Source of the DNA: Serinus canaria
Lineage: Eukaryota > Chordata > Aves > Passeriformes > Fringillidae
NCBI RefSeq assembly: GCF_022539315.1
Contig: NC_066321.1
Location: 2,227,001-2,291,000 of the forward strand
Length of the DNA: 64,000 bases
Direction: 5' to 3'
Position 1 is the first letter of the stretch, and every line of letters begins with the position of its first letter. Positions 10,715 through 23,305 of this stretch are shown here, one piece after another. The translations under genes and the position numbers were made by a program. The notes beneath the pieces were generated by a model. That model ran no database searches, was not told the origin of the DNA, and worked only from the letters and a program-made list of their open reading frames with translations.

Positions 10715-13576
10715 CAGCTCCCTGAGCCCACTGAGCACTGTAGCTGCTCCTTGTGGCCCTGGGTCACTCCAAAGCCATTCCCACAGCCCAGCTTTCCCTG
10801 CAGACAGCAGACCAACCCCCCGTGCATAGCTGGGGCCAAAATAGTCCCAATATTCTCTTTGCTGCTCCTCCAGAGGCTCCTGAAATGCGGGGTGAGATCA
10901 TTGCAGCCTTTTGGGGTTTGCTGCAGTTTCCTATTTCTTCTGGGCTCTTTTTTAAGCCAGGCTGTCCTTAGGGAGTCACTGCAGGGTGCTGCTGTGCCCA
11001 GGGTCCCTGCAGGCATCCTGGTAACCCTGCACAACACTTTTAGCTTTCTGGGGGATCAGAGGGCTCAGCAGGGACTTGCTGACATTCTTGGGAAGAATCA
11101 AGTGCTGCCTGAGAATGAAGAGTGGCAGAAAGCACTTCTTAATTAATCATCAGCAGAGGAATTAATGCCAGTGCAGTTTGTTTTATTTTTAATTCTTAAG
11201 TTCACTATAAAGAAATCCTGTCAATTATTTTATTTTGCACCAGGTCAGGATCTAACCAGCTGAGCCTCAAGTGGAAATAGACTGGCAGGTCTCAATAAAG
11301 ATCGACTGGAAGAAATTTATTTACACTCATGTAGTAAACACTACACTGAGTAGTGTGTTAACAGCCTGTGAGTATGTTTTTATTTGCTACCATAAATCAA
11401 CTTGTTGCAGTCCATTTAATATTTCCAATCCCACATCATTATTTATAATGATTCTTTACCAATCAAGAATTTTGGGGAATATAAGGTGAATTTTTCATCT
11501 GGGGGCTCCAGATGAATTTCCACGTCCTTGAGTCTCAAATGCCTTTGTGTCATGAGATCTTTTATTAAAAAAAATATAGCACACTGCTCCTATGCCAAAT
11601 ATTCTTTTGGAAAGCTATTCTTGCTCCCACCCTCAATAGTAACAAGAAAATACTGCACTAGGAGTTATTTTTAAGTGGCTGGAAATAGCATCCATATTAT
11701 TTCAAGCCACTGATGTATAAAATCTTTGGAAGAAAAGAATGGCCACTTGTTTATTGCAGGTTGTTTGTTCCCATTTGTTCATTCTTCAGTTTTAGAAAAG
11801 TGCTACGTGAACAAAAACTACCATCCAAGATCATTTGTAAGCACCAGGCACCCTCATGTACAAAGGAATTATATAAATGAGAATTGCTATTATTTTTCTC
11901 ATTTCTGTTGGGATTAAAACAACAAACCTTGGCATCCTTAATTCTTCCATGCTGGGATCTGTCTGTTAGAGCAGTTCTCAAAAACTTGGAGAATCAATCC
12001 CACAGAAAAATCTTTTCCTTCTATTAACAGAAAGGAATGAGGATTTATGCACAATATATGGGGTCCATTCATTAAGTTTTACAGGTGTTTAAAATATTAC
12101 ATCAGAAAAGGGTTTTGTGCATTAGAGAAATTCAGAATGTGGAGATTGTGTCAGACATTAAATAATTGGGGTTTTCAGCTGTATCACAAGGGGTGTAACA
12201 CAATTTTACAGCTGCAATATTTGTGCAGGAGTTAATTGTGGTGCCTGCAGAAATTGAGAATTGTATTCCAGCAACTGAATTTATTTTCAGTTCAGACAGC
12301 TTAGATAGATATAAATAATTAACAAAATTCAGAAGTAATTGGTATTTTCTACAACTTTGTGTAGGTAGAGGTAGACTTTAACTAAATCCTCAGTATATTT
12401 CCAGTGTCACAGTCAGCTTATGACTTCAAAGACAACAGAATTTGTACCATATGTGTCAGGAGTAGCTTGAGAACATGTAAAATAACATCTTAAATGCACT
12501 CACACTGAGTATTTTAATTTTTTAAAATTATATTCTTCAAAAGAGAAGTTTTTGCTGGATGCTATTATGCTCCTCATTGCAAGTGTAGATGCTCCTAAAA
12601 GCATTAAAAATAAATGTTCAACTCCTTTAGCAATGTTTGCTTGTGAATTTTAATTCATTTCATAGATACTTTCCATCTGTAATTAGCTCCACTAATTCCA
12701 TAGCCAGAATTAATTACTTCTACAAAAAGCAACAAAGGAGTTTCTGGAATCACCCTGTATTTGCTACAGAAAAAAAAATGTGTGAGGATGCATCCAGAAT
12801 TCCCTTCCCCAACTGTTTATTTGGTGGAGAACATTTTTCTCCTCCCCAAAGTGTGTCTAATCAGATCCTCCCAGAGCAATGCCACGCATGCAATGCCTGT
12901 CCCATAATTCTCCTTGGAGACAGTGCACAGCTGCTGCAGTGAGTATTAGCTGCTTCTTAGGCTTGGTCTTTTCTTTCAATAAAAATCCCAGATGGCCAGG
13001 GGTCTTTCACACCACCCTGGTAAATATGAGCCTGCTTCAGGTGGAGAGGTGATGTAAGTCCATATAATTCTGCTTTAAGTGCAAAAATCCCAGCCTGAGC
13101 TCGATTACTGCCTGTTTTTCTCCAGTCCCTCAAGTGGCCAGACTTGATCCAATGGCAGGAGTGGCTGGAAACAGGAATTATTGTGCTTCAGGAAACATCC
13201 TGGAGCTCTACACAGTGACAGCTCTGCAGGGCTGAGCTCGGGGTGTGTTTGTCAGGAGAGCCCTTCCAGCTTTGGGCCTGAGTCCTGGCAAGTGCTTGAG
13301 GCTCCTCCAAAGCTCCCACTTGGGCCCAGTTGTGCCCAGTTTGCCTCTGCAGTGCTGCTTTCCCTCTGCCACATCCTCTGGGAGCCAGGGGAGGCTTTCC
13401 ATCATCAGAGACTGCTGCTTGAGGAGGGCTCTGCTGCTCCTTTTGGGGTGACAGCACATTCATACCCAGCATCATCACAGATACCTCACATTTTAAATGA
13501 GCTTCTCTGTTGAAAAGGAGTAATTAGGGGCAGGAATTGGGTCAGTATTCCCTTGCAGGCCTGTGCACCATGAGTT
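10715..13576. other. Single-copy non-coding sequence
   Basis: GC-richer to about 11100, then AT-rich to 13000. A 151-codon frame at 10691-11146 starts in the minisatellite and has no recognisable domain. Nothing else seen. Confidence 0.5.
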
Positions 13577-13692
13577 CTAGAGGAATGACTGGATTTGGCA
13601 CTCAGTGCTCTGGGCTGGGTGACAAGCTGGGGATTGTCACACGTTGGACTCCATGATCTTCCAGTTCTTTTCCAATCATTCTGTGATTCTCT
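13577..13692 (+). mobile_element. CR1 LINE fragment (3' end)
   Basis: Contains TTTGGCACTCAGTGCTCTGG, then GTTGGACTCCATGATCTTCC and TTCTTTTCCAATCATTCTGT followed by GATTCT. This is the tail of the CR1 subtype ending GATCTTGGAGGTCTTTTCCAA. Only the last ~115 bp remain. Confidence 0.87.
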
Positions 13693-13769
13693 GCTGTGCT
13701 GTCCCAACAGAAGGCTGGGATCTTACACAGCTCTGTGCAGAACCCACACGTTTCCATCAGTTTGTCCCA

Positions 13770-13925
13770 GGTGTTGGACCCTGGATGCTGAGAATTTTAA
13801 ACTTTCTGTTCTGGAAGGCACAAACCCAGAAGCAAATTCTATATTTGACCCGAGGTCATAGAGAAAGCTTCCAAAATTGATTCATAGCACTGAGATTACA
13901 AGTGTGTAGTGTGAGTAAGAGTGCT
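13770..13925 (+). mobile_element. LTR-like interspersed repeat, family 1 (partial)
   Basis: Collinear with segments at 22735 and 24975. Shared words include TGCTGAGAATTTTAAACTTT, GGCACAAACCCAGAAG, TTTGACC(C/T)GAGG and AGTGTGTAG. The copy breaks off after the AGTGTGTAG block. I infer a retroviral LTR because the fuller copy at 22735 has a TATA-like motif. No ends are defined. Confidence 0.65.
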
Positions 13926-15227
13926 GCTGTCTCATTCCAGCTCAATCCCAAGCAGGCAAAGCAGGAGGAGATGGAAACCACCTGAGCTCAGAGCCAGAGG
14001 AGTACAAGGGCACAGAGGCTGTGATGGGCTGGGATCATTTGTAGAATTAGTGCTGGTGGGTACCAACTTTGGCTCTGGACAGCCTGTTGAACTTTGCAGA
14101 AAAAGAATTGACTCTATTCAGGTTCAATCCATTGAACTTGATTGCAGAGAACTGGAGGATTTCCCAGCCCCAGAGGTTTGCTGAGAGCCCTGAGCCCAGC
14201 TAACAGGGCAGGACTGCCCCTGCCATGGCTTTGCCAGGCTATTTTCCAGGCTGCTGGAAGCACCCTGTGCTGAACTCCACAATTTCCTTTATGTGGCCTT
14301 TTCAGGTCAAAATGCCCCACTGCCAACTGATTTAACAAGTCAAACTTGAAGCTGCTTTCTGATTGTACCTTAAATTTTTCCCTTCCTGCTTTTAAGTCGA
14401 GTCATTGCCCCATAAAGCCAGACAGAACTCCAGGAAGTGAAATTCAATTGCAGCACTGATATTTATCCCATTGAAAAATGAATAAGCAGGACTCATTTTC
14501 CCCCAATTTTTCAGAGTTGTGTTAAGCTATGCTGTCTACATCTCAGGTTTTTTCAAAGTTTTAATGATTTCTCATTTGTCCTTGCTCACTTAAATTTTTT
14601 ATTATTCTTCCACGAATCACCTGTCATTAATTTGAATCTTTGTGGTAATGACAATTCTCAGTTGGGCTCTCAGCATATGCAAGTTTGTATCACTTCAGTT
14701 TTATTTTCCTGCCAAACTCAGTTCTCACTCACAGAGCTGCTCTTCACCACTACCTTCATGACTGGGTTTATTTATTTTACTTTTCTCCTGAAGAAGCATT
14801 TCAGATAAATTTCTTTTTAGGTTTTTTTTTATCCTGTTCAATCAGTTTGCTTTTTCTCTTATTCCTCTTTAAAACACTTTTTCTCACTCTTCCTTAAAAC
14901 TGCAGCATCTTCTGAGGGATTTTTTTTTCTTAGACTTCATTTTCATGTTGGTTACTTTTTCTTCCAGAACACATCATAAAAGAGCTCAAAATCCAGCCTA
15001 TTGCCAGTCTTTGTGGAATAGTCTAGACTTAACAGTTCATTACATTTGCCTTTAATGACTGTTTTACATTCTGCTTATTAGCACTGCGTGTTGATTTGCA
15101 GTCTCTGTGTGGATGTGCAGCCTTGGTGTGGGATGGATATCCAGGAAACACCAGTGGATGGTGTGGAAAAATTTTAGTTTTTGGCCCAGTTGTTGATTGG
15201 AATATAGTTTAGCTCTTGGGAAGGAAG
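13926..15227. other. Single-copy non-coding sequence
   Basis: No transposon words recognised. T-rich around 14800-14950. No supported exon. Confidence 0.5.
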
Positions 15228-15362
15228 AGCTGGAAGGTGATGCACAGGTGCCCAGAGAAGCTGGGGCTGCTCCTGGATCCCTGGAAGTGTCCAAGGTTGG
15301 ATGGGCTTGGAGCAGCCTGGGATAGTGAGAGGAGTCCCAAACCATTCCATGATTCTGGGATA
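15228..15362 (+). mobile_element. CR1 LINE fragment (3' end)
   Basis: Contains TGCCCAGAGAAGCTGGGGCT, TCCTGGATCCCTGGAAGTGT, GGATGGGCTTGGAGCAGCCT and CCAAACCATTCCATGATTCT in CR1 sense order. The segment normally reading AAGGTGTCCCTGCC with the GGTGGGA block is deleted between 15330 and 15340. Confidence 0.9.
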
Positions 15363-17489
15363 AAAAAAATGGTCGAATCAGAAAAATGTCTTCAGGAACA
15401 GGCAAATTCCCATTGATCACATGAAAAGGGGAGGAGGAGCCACCTGCTGATGCCTTGCAGGTGCTTTATTACCCAAATTCTCCTTGTTGAGGACAATTCT
15501 GGCTGTGCATTTTTGAGCTGTTATCAGCACCTCAGCCCCAAACATCTGCCAATCTCACCTGGTGTTCTGCTTGCAGATAATCTAAATGATAAGGGGATGT
15601 GGATAAACACCTGAGAATGCCTGACCATGCTCAGCTTTGGCAGTGCTGCTGCACTATTCTGGAATTCTTAATGGAAATTTAGAAATTAGCTCTCTTTCAA
15701 CCCCAAACTGAATCTTGAGACAAATCTTTATTTTGGGCAAAGTAAAGCATTGCTTCTGGGGTTTGTTTTGGAGATTTAGTGCTGTACAAAGAGCTTTTTA
15801 ACGTGGTATCATTTCATCTAAGCTTGTACTAAAGGTCCAGCTTGTCCATTTAATGTTGATCTATTCCTCACATTTTAATTAAGCTTTAATTTTGACAAGC
15901 TACTTCCACTCCTCTGCACCTGATTGTTTTCCCAGGAAGTTGTTTCCTACTGGGAGGTTTTCAGGCTGGAGCTGTCCTGCAGCTCCATCCATCTCTGCCT
16001 GGGGTTGTTTATGAACCAGTTTGGCAGATTGGGGCTGGGTGGGGCAGTTGAGATCCCAGCAGTTTCCAGAAATCCTGCTCAGCTCAGGGTTGGGAAGGAG
16101 CCAGAGTGGAGTGGAGCTGCTTTGGAAGTGTGGAGCTCTGTCCCCTAACCTTTCATTTCATGGAAGCTGTATCACTCTCTTCCCTTCCTTCAGGCTTCTG
16201 CATATTTTCTGCAAAAATTCTGGAAGCAGAGAACAAGGAAAATCCCCTAAACTCCCAACCAGCTCAGGAATTCATCCTGCAGACTCATTTTCCTGTGGTT
16301 TCAGACTAATATTGACCAAGTCCATTGAGCCTTTATATAACACAACTTCAATTTTGGTAATTGCAGGTAAAACCAGTTCTTATCACCCTGGACAACTGAT
16401 ATTTGAATTGACTTTTGATTTTTCTCAATAGGGATTTTGGGCTCCAGACTATTTGTGTGCTCCTGTCATCTTGGAATATTTAGAGCCTGTTTCTTTTTGG
16501 ATGTTGGGCAACACACAAAGTGTGACTGTCTCCAAATTTTGCTCAAAGGAGCCCCAAATCTTTGTTATCTTCAAGAAGGAAGGCAGGATCATTAAAAATA
16601 ATTATCCAGTGCCTGCTACTTGTTAATTACTTGAAAGTTCATTATTTTAGACTATGCTCAGAGTATATCCTGCCTGGACAGTAGCCTACAGGTTCTGAAT
16701 ATAATTTTATTAGTGTCTTTGAAGCAGTCTATTACCTATTTAAAAATACTTCAAAATGTAATTATTTTAATGATTTCTAATCCTACAGGATGCATTGCTA
16801 ATTATTACTGATATTATAAATTTATTTTATTGTATGGGGTGGATTTTGCCTGATGAGTTTCGGGGTTTTAATTAAAAGTTCTAATAGATTTATTACTAAT
16901 AGCTTAGGGCTCTGTTAACTGGAATGCTAATCACCTTTTCTGCCCAGTATTTTCTGTGGGAGGTGTGGGCAATCAGAGAAATGATTCAGAGCCTTTCAAC
17001 TGGCTGGAATAGGATGATTTCCACCTTCCAGAGGAGGCTGAGACCTGCCATGGTCATGGATTGTCCCATGGAACTGGTGTTGAACAATCAAGGCTTTCAC
17101 ACAGACTTTGTCCTCTGCAATGAACAATTCCTTCAGCCAGGATGTGACAAACTGATGTGACCTTGCAAACTTCTATTTGTCAGTGTGATTGTGCTCCAAA
17201 AGTGACCAAACTCCCAGGAAACTTCTGCCCAGTGTGGGTCCTGGGAGCACAGAAAGAATTTGAAATAGATGGGAAATGAGGAGAGGAAGTGGGACAGGGA
17301 TCTGAGAACCAGAGCTGAGGAGGTGGATCCAGAGGTGCTCAGGTGCACCAGGAGTGGAGCTGGCTGGAAGGGGTGCAGGAGGTGTGGGGAGCAGGAATTT
17401 GGGTGCAATAGGGAGGGTGGGGCACTGGGACATTGGGGTTTCTTTGTAGGTCTGCCCTGGCATGTTGGACATCACAACCCTTTCATATC
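15363..17489. other. Single-copy non-coding sequence
   Basis: AT-rich with homeobox-like TAATTAAA words around 16860-16900 that are too short to mean anything alone. The 136-codon frame at 16021-16431 has no recognised domain. I see no transposon or gene. Confidence 0.5.
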
Positions 17490-18560
17490 ATACAGTGTTA
17501 CTGGTTTGGTTTGAAAAGCCAGGTGTCTGATAAGGAAGGCAGAACCTTCCTTGAAATGGGAAGTGGAAACCCCCCTCTCTCTGAATTATACCATTTTGAA
17601 ATTAAGGGGGGCTCTCAGGCAAAGATATGGGAATAGGATTAAGTTCTTTACTAGGAAAATTTTTAAAAATACAAATGCAATAGTACAAAAAAAGAAAATA
17701 AACTACTGACACAGTCAGACCATGCCCTGTCCCCCTGTGTGTCAGGGTGGTGGCACAGTCCCATCCCAGGGGGGCTCAGGGTGGTGGCACAGTCCCATCC
17801 CAGGGGGCTCAGGGTGGTGGCACAGTCCCATCCCAGGGGGGCTCAGGGTGGTGGCACAGTCCCATCCCAGACTGGCTCAGGGTGGTGGCACAGTCCCATC
17901 CCAGAGGGGCTCAGGGTGGTGGCACAGTCCCATCCCAGGGGGGCTCAGGGTGGTGGCACAGTCCCATCCCAGGGGGCTCAGGGTGGTGGCACAGTCCCAT
18001 CCCAGGGGGGCTCAGGGTGGTGGCACAGTCCCATCCCAGGGGGGCTCAGCCCTCCTGCAGTGCCAGCTGTGGCTCTGCTGGAGCAGGGATCCTGCCCAAG
18101 GGGGGAGTTTTCCTCTGCAGCTCCAGGGCTGCTGGAGATGGGCCTGCTCTCCCTCTGGGAATGCAGGGCAGCAGAAAGCTGCTCCTCTGGGAATGCAGGG
18201 GGCAAAGGCTGCTGGGCTGTTCCAGGGCAGATTGGATCCAGGTAGGAATGCTTGGCTCCTCCCCTGGGCGGAGCATCTCCCATGGGATGGTGGGATTTGA
18301 TCAGCCCTGCAGGGACACTCAGTGGCCATGGACAGCAGACAATTAATAATGAATGGCCATGGACAGCAGAGATCTCCTGGAGGGAGGATTGGCTGTGGGA
18401 GAGATAAAGAAAAAACTGCCCCATGAACAGAGAGAACTGCCCCAGCTCTGACAGATGGAAATAGAATACACACCCAGCCACACCTTTCAAATAACTGAGA
18501 GAGTTATTTATTAATTCCATATGTTAGTTAAATTACTAAATACATTAAATCTGTTAGAAC
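17490..18560 (+). mobile_element. ERV/LTR-like element, family 2, containing a minisatellite
   Basis: The left part (CCAGGTGTCTGATAAGGAAG, ATTAAGGGGGGCTCTCAGGC, GTTCTTTACTAGGAAAA) and right part (GCTTGGCTCCTCCCC, GGCGGAGCATCTCCCATGGG, ATCTCCTGGAGGGAGGATTG) resemble a passerine ERV LTR/internal region I remember. This is recall, not a search. A 34-bp array sits in the middle, and GGCCATGGACAGCAGA occurs twice near 18323 and 18354. No gag, pol or env frame is present. Boundaries are approximate. Confidence 0.5.
17743..18055. repeat. 34-bp minisatellite, nine copies
   Basis: CAGGGTGGTGGCACAGTCCC starts at 17743, 17777, 17810, 17844, 17878, 17912, 17946, 17979 and 18013. The period is 34 bp, with two 33-bp units. 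Units are nearly identical, so the expansion looks recent. Because 34 is one more than a multiple of three, all three plus frames stay open (168-199 codons). These are not genes. Confidence 0.97.
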
Positions 18561-19360
18561 TCTCCTAACATCCCTGGCTGTGCTCTGAGTTATAGAAGAT
18601 TCTGTGCTTAAAGGTGTGCAGACCATTTTTGGGCCCTGACATTGCTGTGCTGGGTTTGCTCATTAAGAGGATGACTTAATTAAGTCAAAACTGTGTCCAT
18701 GAGAAGGTTTGTAACCAAGTGTGGGGAAAGCTGGAACTGGTGCAGAACTGGGGATGTGGGGGTGAGGTGTGAAGGGCAGAAAGGTTTGAAAGGTTTGAAG
18801 CCACTGTGCAGATTTGTATGGGACACTTGACAAAAGCAGGGGCACAGAGCAGTCAGTGACCCTGCTGAGAAAAGCAGGAGTCACTGCAGTACTGGCAGGG
18901 CTGGAGATGGGAATATTTTAGCAGCCTGCAGCCATCTGCTTATAGTCAACATGTGCACTCCTGAGGCCTTCAGAGCACACAGGGAGCAGAGATCCTGCAG
19001 CTCTTCCCATTCTTTCACCTCTTATGTTCCTTCCCAGGAAGAAAATCCTCCAGAAGAAATGCTGGGAATTCAGATGTTTCACCACATTGCACAATAAGTA
19101 TGATTAAAAAAATCCCCAGCAAACCCAAGCGGACAAAAAAATTTACTTTATTAAGACATATTTTGAAGCCTTCTAATAATGCTGTGATTTAAAGGAGCCC
19201 AAGACATTTAAATATCTGAATTATATTGGATATTCATAGGAAAAGGAGGTATAAGCACTGCCCTTTTTGGGAAACTGGAGAAGGAATGGGTTAGCCTGGC
19301 TCTTACCAGTTGTGGTGTTTTCTTATCACCTCACATCTGAGATAAAGCCCAGAACCTGGA
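18561..19360. other. Single-copy non-coding sequence
   Basis: No recognised element. A short A-run near 19135. Confidence 0.5.
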
Positions 19361-19720
19361 TCTGACTTAGGAATATACAAAAAGAACCTGCACGAGGCAA
19401 GTGTAATTCTGAGGCAAAATGAAATTTCTTGCACGTTGCTCGAATGCTGCGAGCCAATTGAACAGAAAGTTTGCTCCTGTAAACCAATTTACTGATTAAA
19501 ACCGGCACACTCTGCCCATCACCTCCATCAGGGCGCCTTGAACTCCTCTGCTGACTTCTCCAGACAAATGCAAAGTGACATCTCCAAGCAAGAGCAGCTA
19601 TTACTGGCACTCAGGGCTTAATGCACTGACCCGGCGTTCCCTCGGTGACCTTGGCACCAGCAGGGGGATTAGGAGTGGCAGCGTCTCCCTGCCTTGTTTA
19701 TTTCCTTGGAAATAGCCGGG
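19361..19720. other. Candidate conserved non-coding block
   Basis: Higher-complexity sequence with more CpG than its flanks (for example GCACGTTGCTCGAATGCTGC, AAAACCGGCACAC, GGGCGCC, GACCCGGCGTTCCCTCGG). It has no transposon words. A 94-codon minus-strand frame has no family resemblance. The composition is what I would expect of a conserved enhancer or unrecognised exon, but I cannot test conservation here. Confidence 0.25.
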
Positions 19721-20744
19721 ATGTGAGATTAAAATGACACAAAATTGAAAATGATGAGCTGTGTGTTAAAATGAAACTATTTGCCCTCCTGCCTTGCAGC
19801 CAGGAACTGCTGCCCCCACCTATGTGGGAAAATGGGCAAAAAGATTTCAGTAAAAACCACAAAAGTGGGACCAAATAAATGTGGGGATCTAAGTTTATTT
19901 CTTCTGAAACAACTCCACGCCAAGTTTCAAAGGGCTAATTAGACAATAAAGTTGTGTCCACCTGGTTTAAATCTCAGTGCAAGGATTTCTGAAGCTCTGA
20001 AGTGCTGCTGCACCACGGAATGTTCTGATTGCACCAACCTCCCCCACGAGTCTCTTTCCAGTAATCAGGAAAGCAAATTTCCTTGGGAGCCAGTGGGAGA
20101 AGTGAATTTATAGTTATTCCCTGCCAGCTGCTTAAAAAGCTGCCAGCTAATCTGTTTGCCTGCACTTTTTTAGTGTCAAAGTTGAGATCTGTCTTGATTT
20201 GAGCTGAATTCTTTGTGGAAAAGCTTGGTGACTGCTGGTGTTTCCCTGCAGGAAGAAAAAAAACCTCAACAGAAAACTTCTGAGCTCACTTTTTATAATC
20301 TCACAGTTTGTAGTGGAGCAGAGAGTGCTGGAAGAGTGAGACTGGGAGGATTTCTGAGAATTCACACTTGTTCAAGGCACAACAGTCCCTGAGGTTTGTG
20401 GATTTGAAATATAAAAATTAGATTTTGTTTCATGGAGTTTTACCCCATTCTGTGGGTGAACAGCATAATTGTGAGTGTGCTGCTATAGCTGGTGTATGTA
20501 CAATACAAATTGCTGGGATATGGATTCAGCTCTGCCAGAATTTCCTTTCCTTAATAATGTGATGATCATTCCCAGAGGAATTCTCCCCTCAGTCAATGCT
20601 GCACTGAGGTCCTTTGTTTTCACTTCTTGCACAACTTTGCTGCTATTTCTGCATGTTCTGCCCCATCTTCTCTAATTTTCTTCTGTCCTCACATTCTTAA
20701 CAATCCCTTTTTCTGGTGGATGGTGATTTCTGATATTTCTGGGA
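19721..20744. other. Single-copy non-coding sequence
   Basis: No repeats or exons recognised. Confidence 0.5.
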
Positions 20745-20880
20745 TTTGTCCCATCCCTGGCAGTGTCCCAGGCCAGGCTGGGGCAGCACCCTGGGACAGT
20801 GGAAGGTGTCCCTGCACACAGCAGGATGGGCTTTAAGGTCCTTTCCAATCCAAATCATTCCAGGATTCTGTGATCCTGGA
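20745..20880 (+). mobile_element. CR1 LINE fragment (3' end)
   Basis: Contains CCCATCCCTGGCAGTGTCCC, CAGCACCCTGGGACAGTGGA, AGGTGTCCCTGCACA and CTTTAAGGTCCTTTCCAATC, then CATTCCAGGATTCTGTGAT. Sense orientation, 5'-truncated. Confidence 0.88.
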
Positions 20881-22734
20881 TTTTGTGTGTCAAACAGCTT
20901 TCCTTTCTTCTTATGCAAAAGGTGAATTTGGGATCAGTTCTGGAAGCCATCAGTGCATGACAGTTCAGGAAATACCTGTTCCTTTCCTAGTTTGTCCCAG
21001 GCTTCCTTTAGAATTAAAAAAAAAAATAAGGTTTATGGCTTTCACTACCCAACAGGGAGAAAAAGAAAGGGTTTTCTATCAGACCTGTTGTAGTATTTAG
21101 GAATAATTATTGCAAATATGTAAATGTCAGGAAGGCAAGGTGGGCAGCAGCCATGGCTTAGCTTTCATTCCAGCGAGCAGCACTGGTCAGGCATAGCACA
21201 AAAAAGTAAAAAACATTGTAACATCCTAAATAATTGCACAGCACAATATTCCTTCACTCTCCACAAATCCCTCTGTGTTTTCCCTGCATGTTGCACACAT
21301 GTGGACACCACTGCAGGGAAAGGGCAGCTGGTAGAGCTCCAGCCCTGCAGCTGATGGCTCCCCTGGGAGCAATCCCCACTGCTGGGCTTGGCACAGCCTC
21401 ATCCTGACGGGAGGAGTTTCCAGCAGGAATGTTTTGCGAGGTTCATTTTCAGAGTTTTTATTCTTCGCTATAATCTTCCTCCTAAAAAGAAAAATTGTGT
21501 CTTTAAACATTCCAGAGAACGTATCCCAGGCAAACGAGTGGTTTCTGTTCAAACTTTTACCTCGAGGTTGTTAAACAGTTTCAAGGAGTAGGTGGAAAAG
21601 TCATTAGCAGATCATAATCACCGCTTTGGTATTTGCTTTAGAAATTCAAAATACAAAGCAATCTGCAGAGCATCTCTCAGGATCAGGTGAATTTCCTTTT
21701 TGGGACTGTTACTTGGATGTGTGGATATTCCTAATTTTTGATCACATCCTTACAGGTGTACTGTGCTACTGTCTGGAAATAACATAATTTGGTGCAATTT
21801 TTTGCAATGCTGTTTCATTTCTGAGTGGGTGATTTTGGATTGCTCCACGTCTTAAACACAGAAGAGCAGCCTGGTGCTGAGTTACACAAAATCCTTCGGG
21901 GAAAACTCACAAAGAACAGCTCCTTTAATTCAGGCATTTATTAACATCCCTGATTTCTTCAAACTCAACACCAGCAGTGCCCTTCCCAGGGCTGAAATAA
22001 AAATGGTTTAGTGAGTTATTCAACAGGAAATGTGAAAATTGATAGTGTACAAAAAATGGAATTATCTTACCTGATAAACTGGGCCTGATTTGACTCATTC
22101 CAATCTCAAAACTGTGGGTTAATAGTTGGATTGTTGGTTGCAGCATCCAACCACACTGGGTGTGGAAAGAGCTGTTGTTTAAACAGTAATATTTAGAAAC
22201 ATTGCTGCTCGATATTTAGGAAATCCATTCCTACCCACAAATAACCCAAACCCTCCTTGCCAAACCTGTTGATTTCGAGGTCATGGTTCCAAGTCCTTCC
22301 CTTCAGCCTTGCCTGGGGCCTCTTGTGCAACTTCCTCCCTGTCAAAGTCAAAAAATGTCACCTTTCCCAGCTCCTTCTGGGCAGAGTTTGCACATCCCCT
22401 CACGTACCCATCATTAATAAAGCACATTTATTCCTCAGCTGACAACTTTTCACAGCAGTCACATTCTGAGTCGTGGCAGAGGCTTCCAAGGCAGCATTCC
22501 TTTTGTTAAAAGCCTCAATCATATCTGGAGTTATTAAGGATGATAATTACCTCTGGAGGGTTAGAGCAGTGCCACTGCTGCAGAAATTAAAGGTGTGTTT
22601 TGCTGCTTTGTTTCTGATTTGATTTTCAGTTGTTTAGGTTTAGGTGTGAAAGTGGGGATTAAAGCTGCAGTGACCCAATTATAGTTATTGCTGCTGTTAA
22701 TGACCAGTGATTGAGAGATACTGAAAGGCAGCTG
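20881..22734. other. Single-copy sequence with a CpG-bearing block at 21400-21660
   Basis: Mostly unremarkable. Around 21400-21660 the sequence is more complex, with scattered CpG (CTGACGGGAGG, TTTTGCGAGG, GAACGTATCCC, CAAACGAGTGG, ACCTCGAGG, AATCACCGC), and could be a small regulatory or conserved element. No exon is supported. Confidence 0.35.
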
Positions 22735-23305
22735 GCTGTCAGAACCCTAAATACTGAGAGTTTTGAACTCTCTGTGCTGAAAGGAACAGACCCTCAAGAA
22801 AACACTACATTTGACCTGAAGCTGTGGAGAAGGCTTCCAAAACTAAATAATAGAACTGAGGTTATAAGTGTGTAGTTTAAATAAAAGTGTGTAATGTCAC
22901 ATAGTAGAAAACTTAGAGTTTAAGGTTTTAGAATATAGCAATATATATAAAAATAAGAGGTTTTAGAACAGTAGCTGGTCCTTCTTCTTCACCTTCTTCT
23001 TCATGAGTTGGGGTAGTGTTTTGTAATTAGACAGAAAAATCCACATTACAAGACATAAGTAATTAGTTATTAGATTAAAAGTAATAATAATTTAGGTGTC
23101 ATTTCTTAATTAAGTAGTTTTTCCTTAAAAGATCTTGTAGGAATTAATACAGGGCCATTTTGTAGCTTGTTAGTGAAATGCTGTAGAGCTCACAGCTTGT
23201 AAACCTGTGACATAGATAAGAAATGATAAACATCTAAATCTGAACATCTTGAACACTTTCAATCCCAACCCTGACCCAAGCAAAAAAAAAAAAAAAAAAA
23301 AAAAC
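22735..23305 (+). mobile_element. LTR-like interspersed repeat, family 1 (longest copy)
   Basis: Shares CTGTGCTGAAAGG, GACCTGAAGCTGTGGAGAAGG, AACTGAGGTTATAAGTGTGT, TAATGTCACATAGTAG and ACTTAGAGTTTAAGG with the 24975 copy, and the first part with 13770. A TATA-like stretch (ATATATATAAAAATAAG) lies near 22941, followed by CTTCTTCTTCACCTTCTTC. A run of 23 A ends the segment at 23282-23304. It may be a solitary ERV LTR plus leader, or another retroposed unit with an A-tail. Ends are not certain. Confidence 0.6.

Noticed and set aside
9785..10738. 317-codon minus-strand open frame with repeated PQEH / RSTSQNP peptide
   Set aside because: It lies over the 56-bp minisatellite, where no frame contains a stop; phase shifts every unit and the ends are unique non-coding DNA.
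17722..18346. Three overlapping plus-strand frames of 168-199 codons
   Set aside because: All three frames are open at once because of the 34-bp array; a real gene would favour one.
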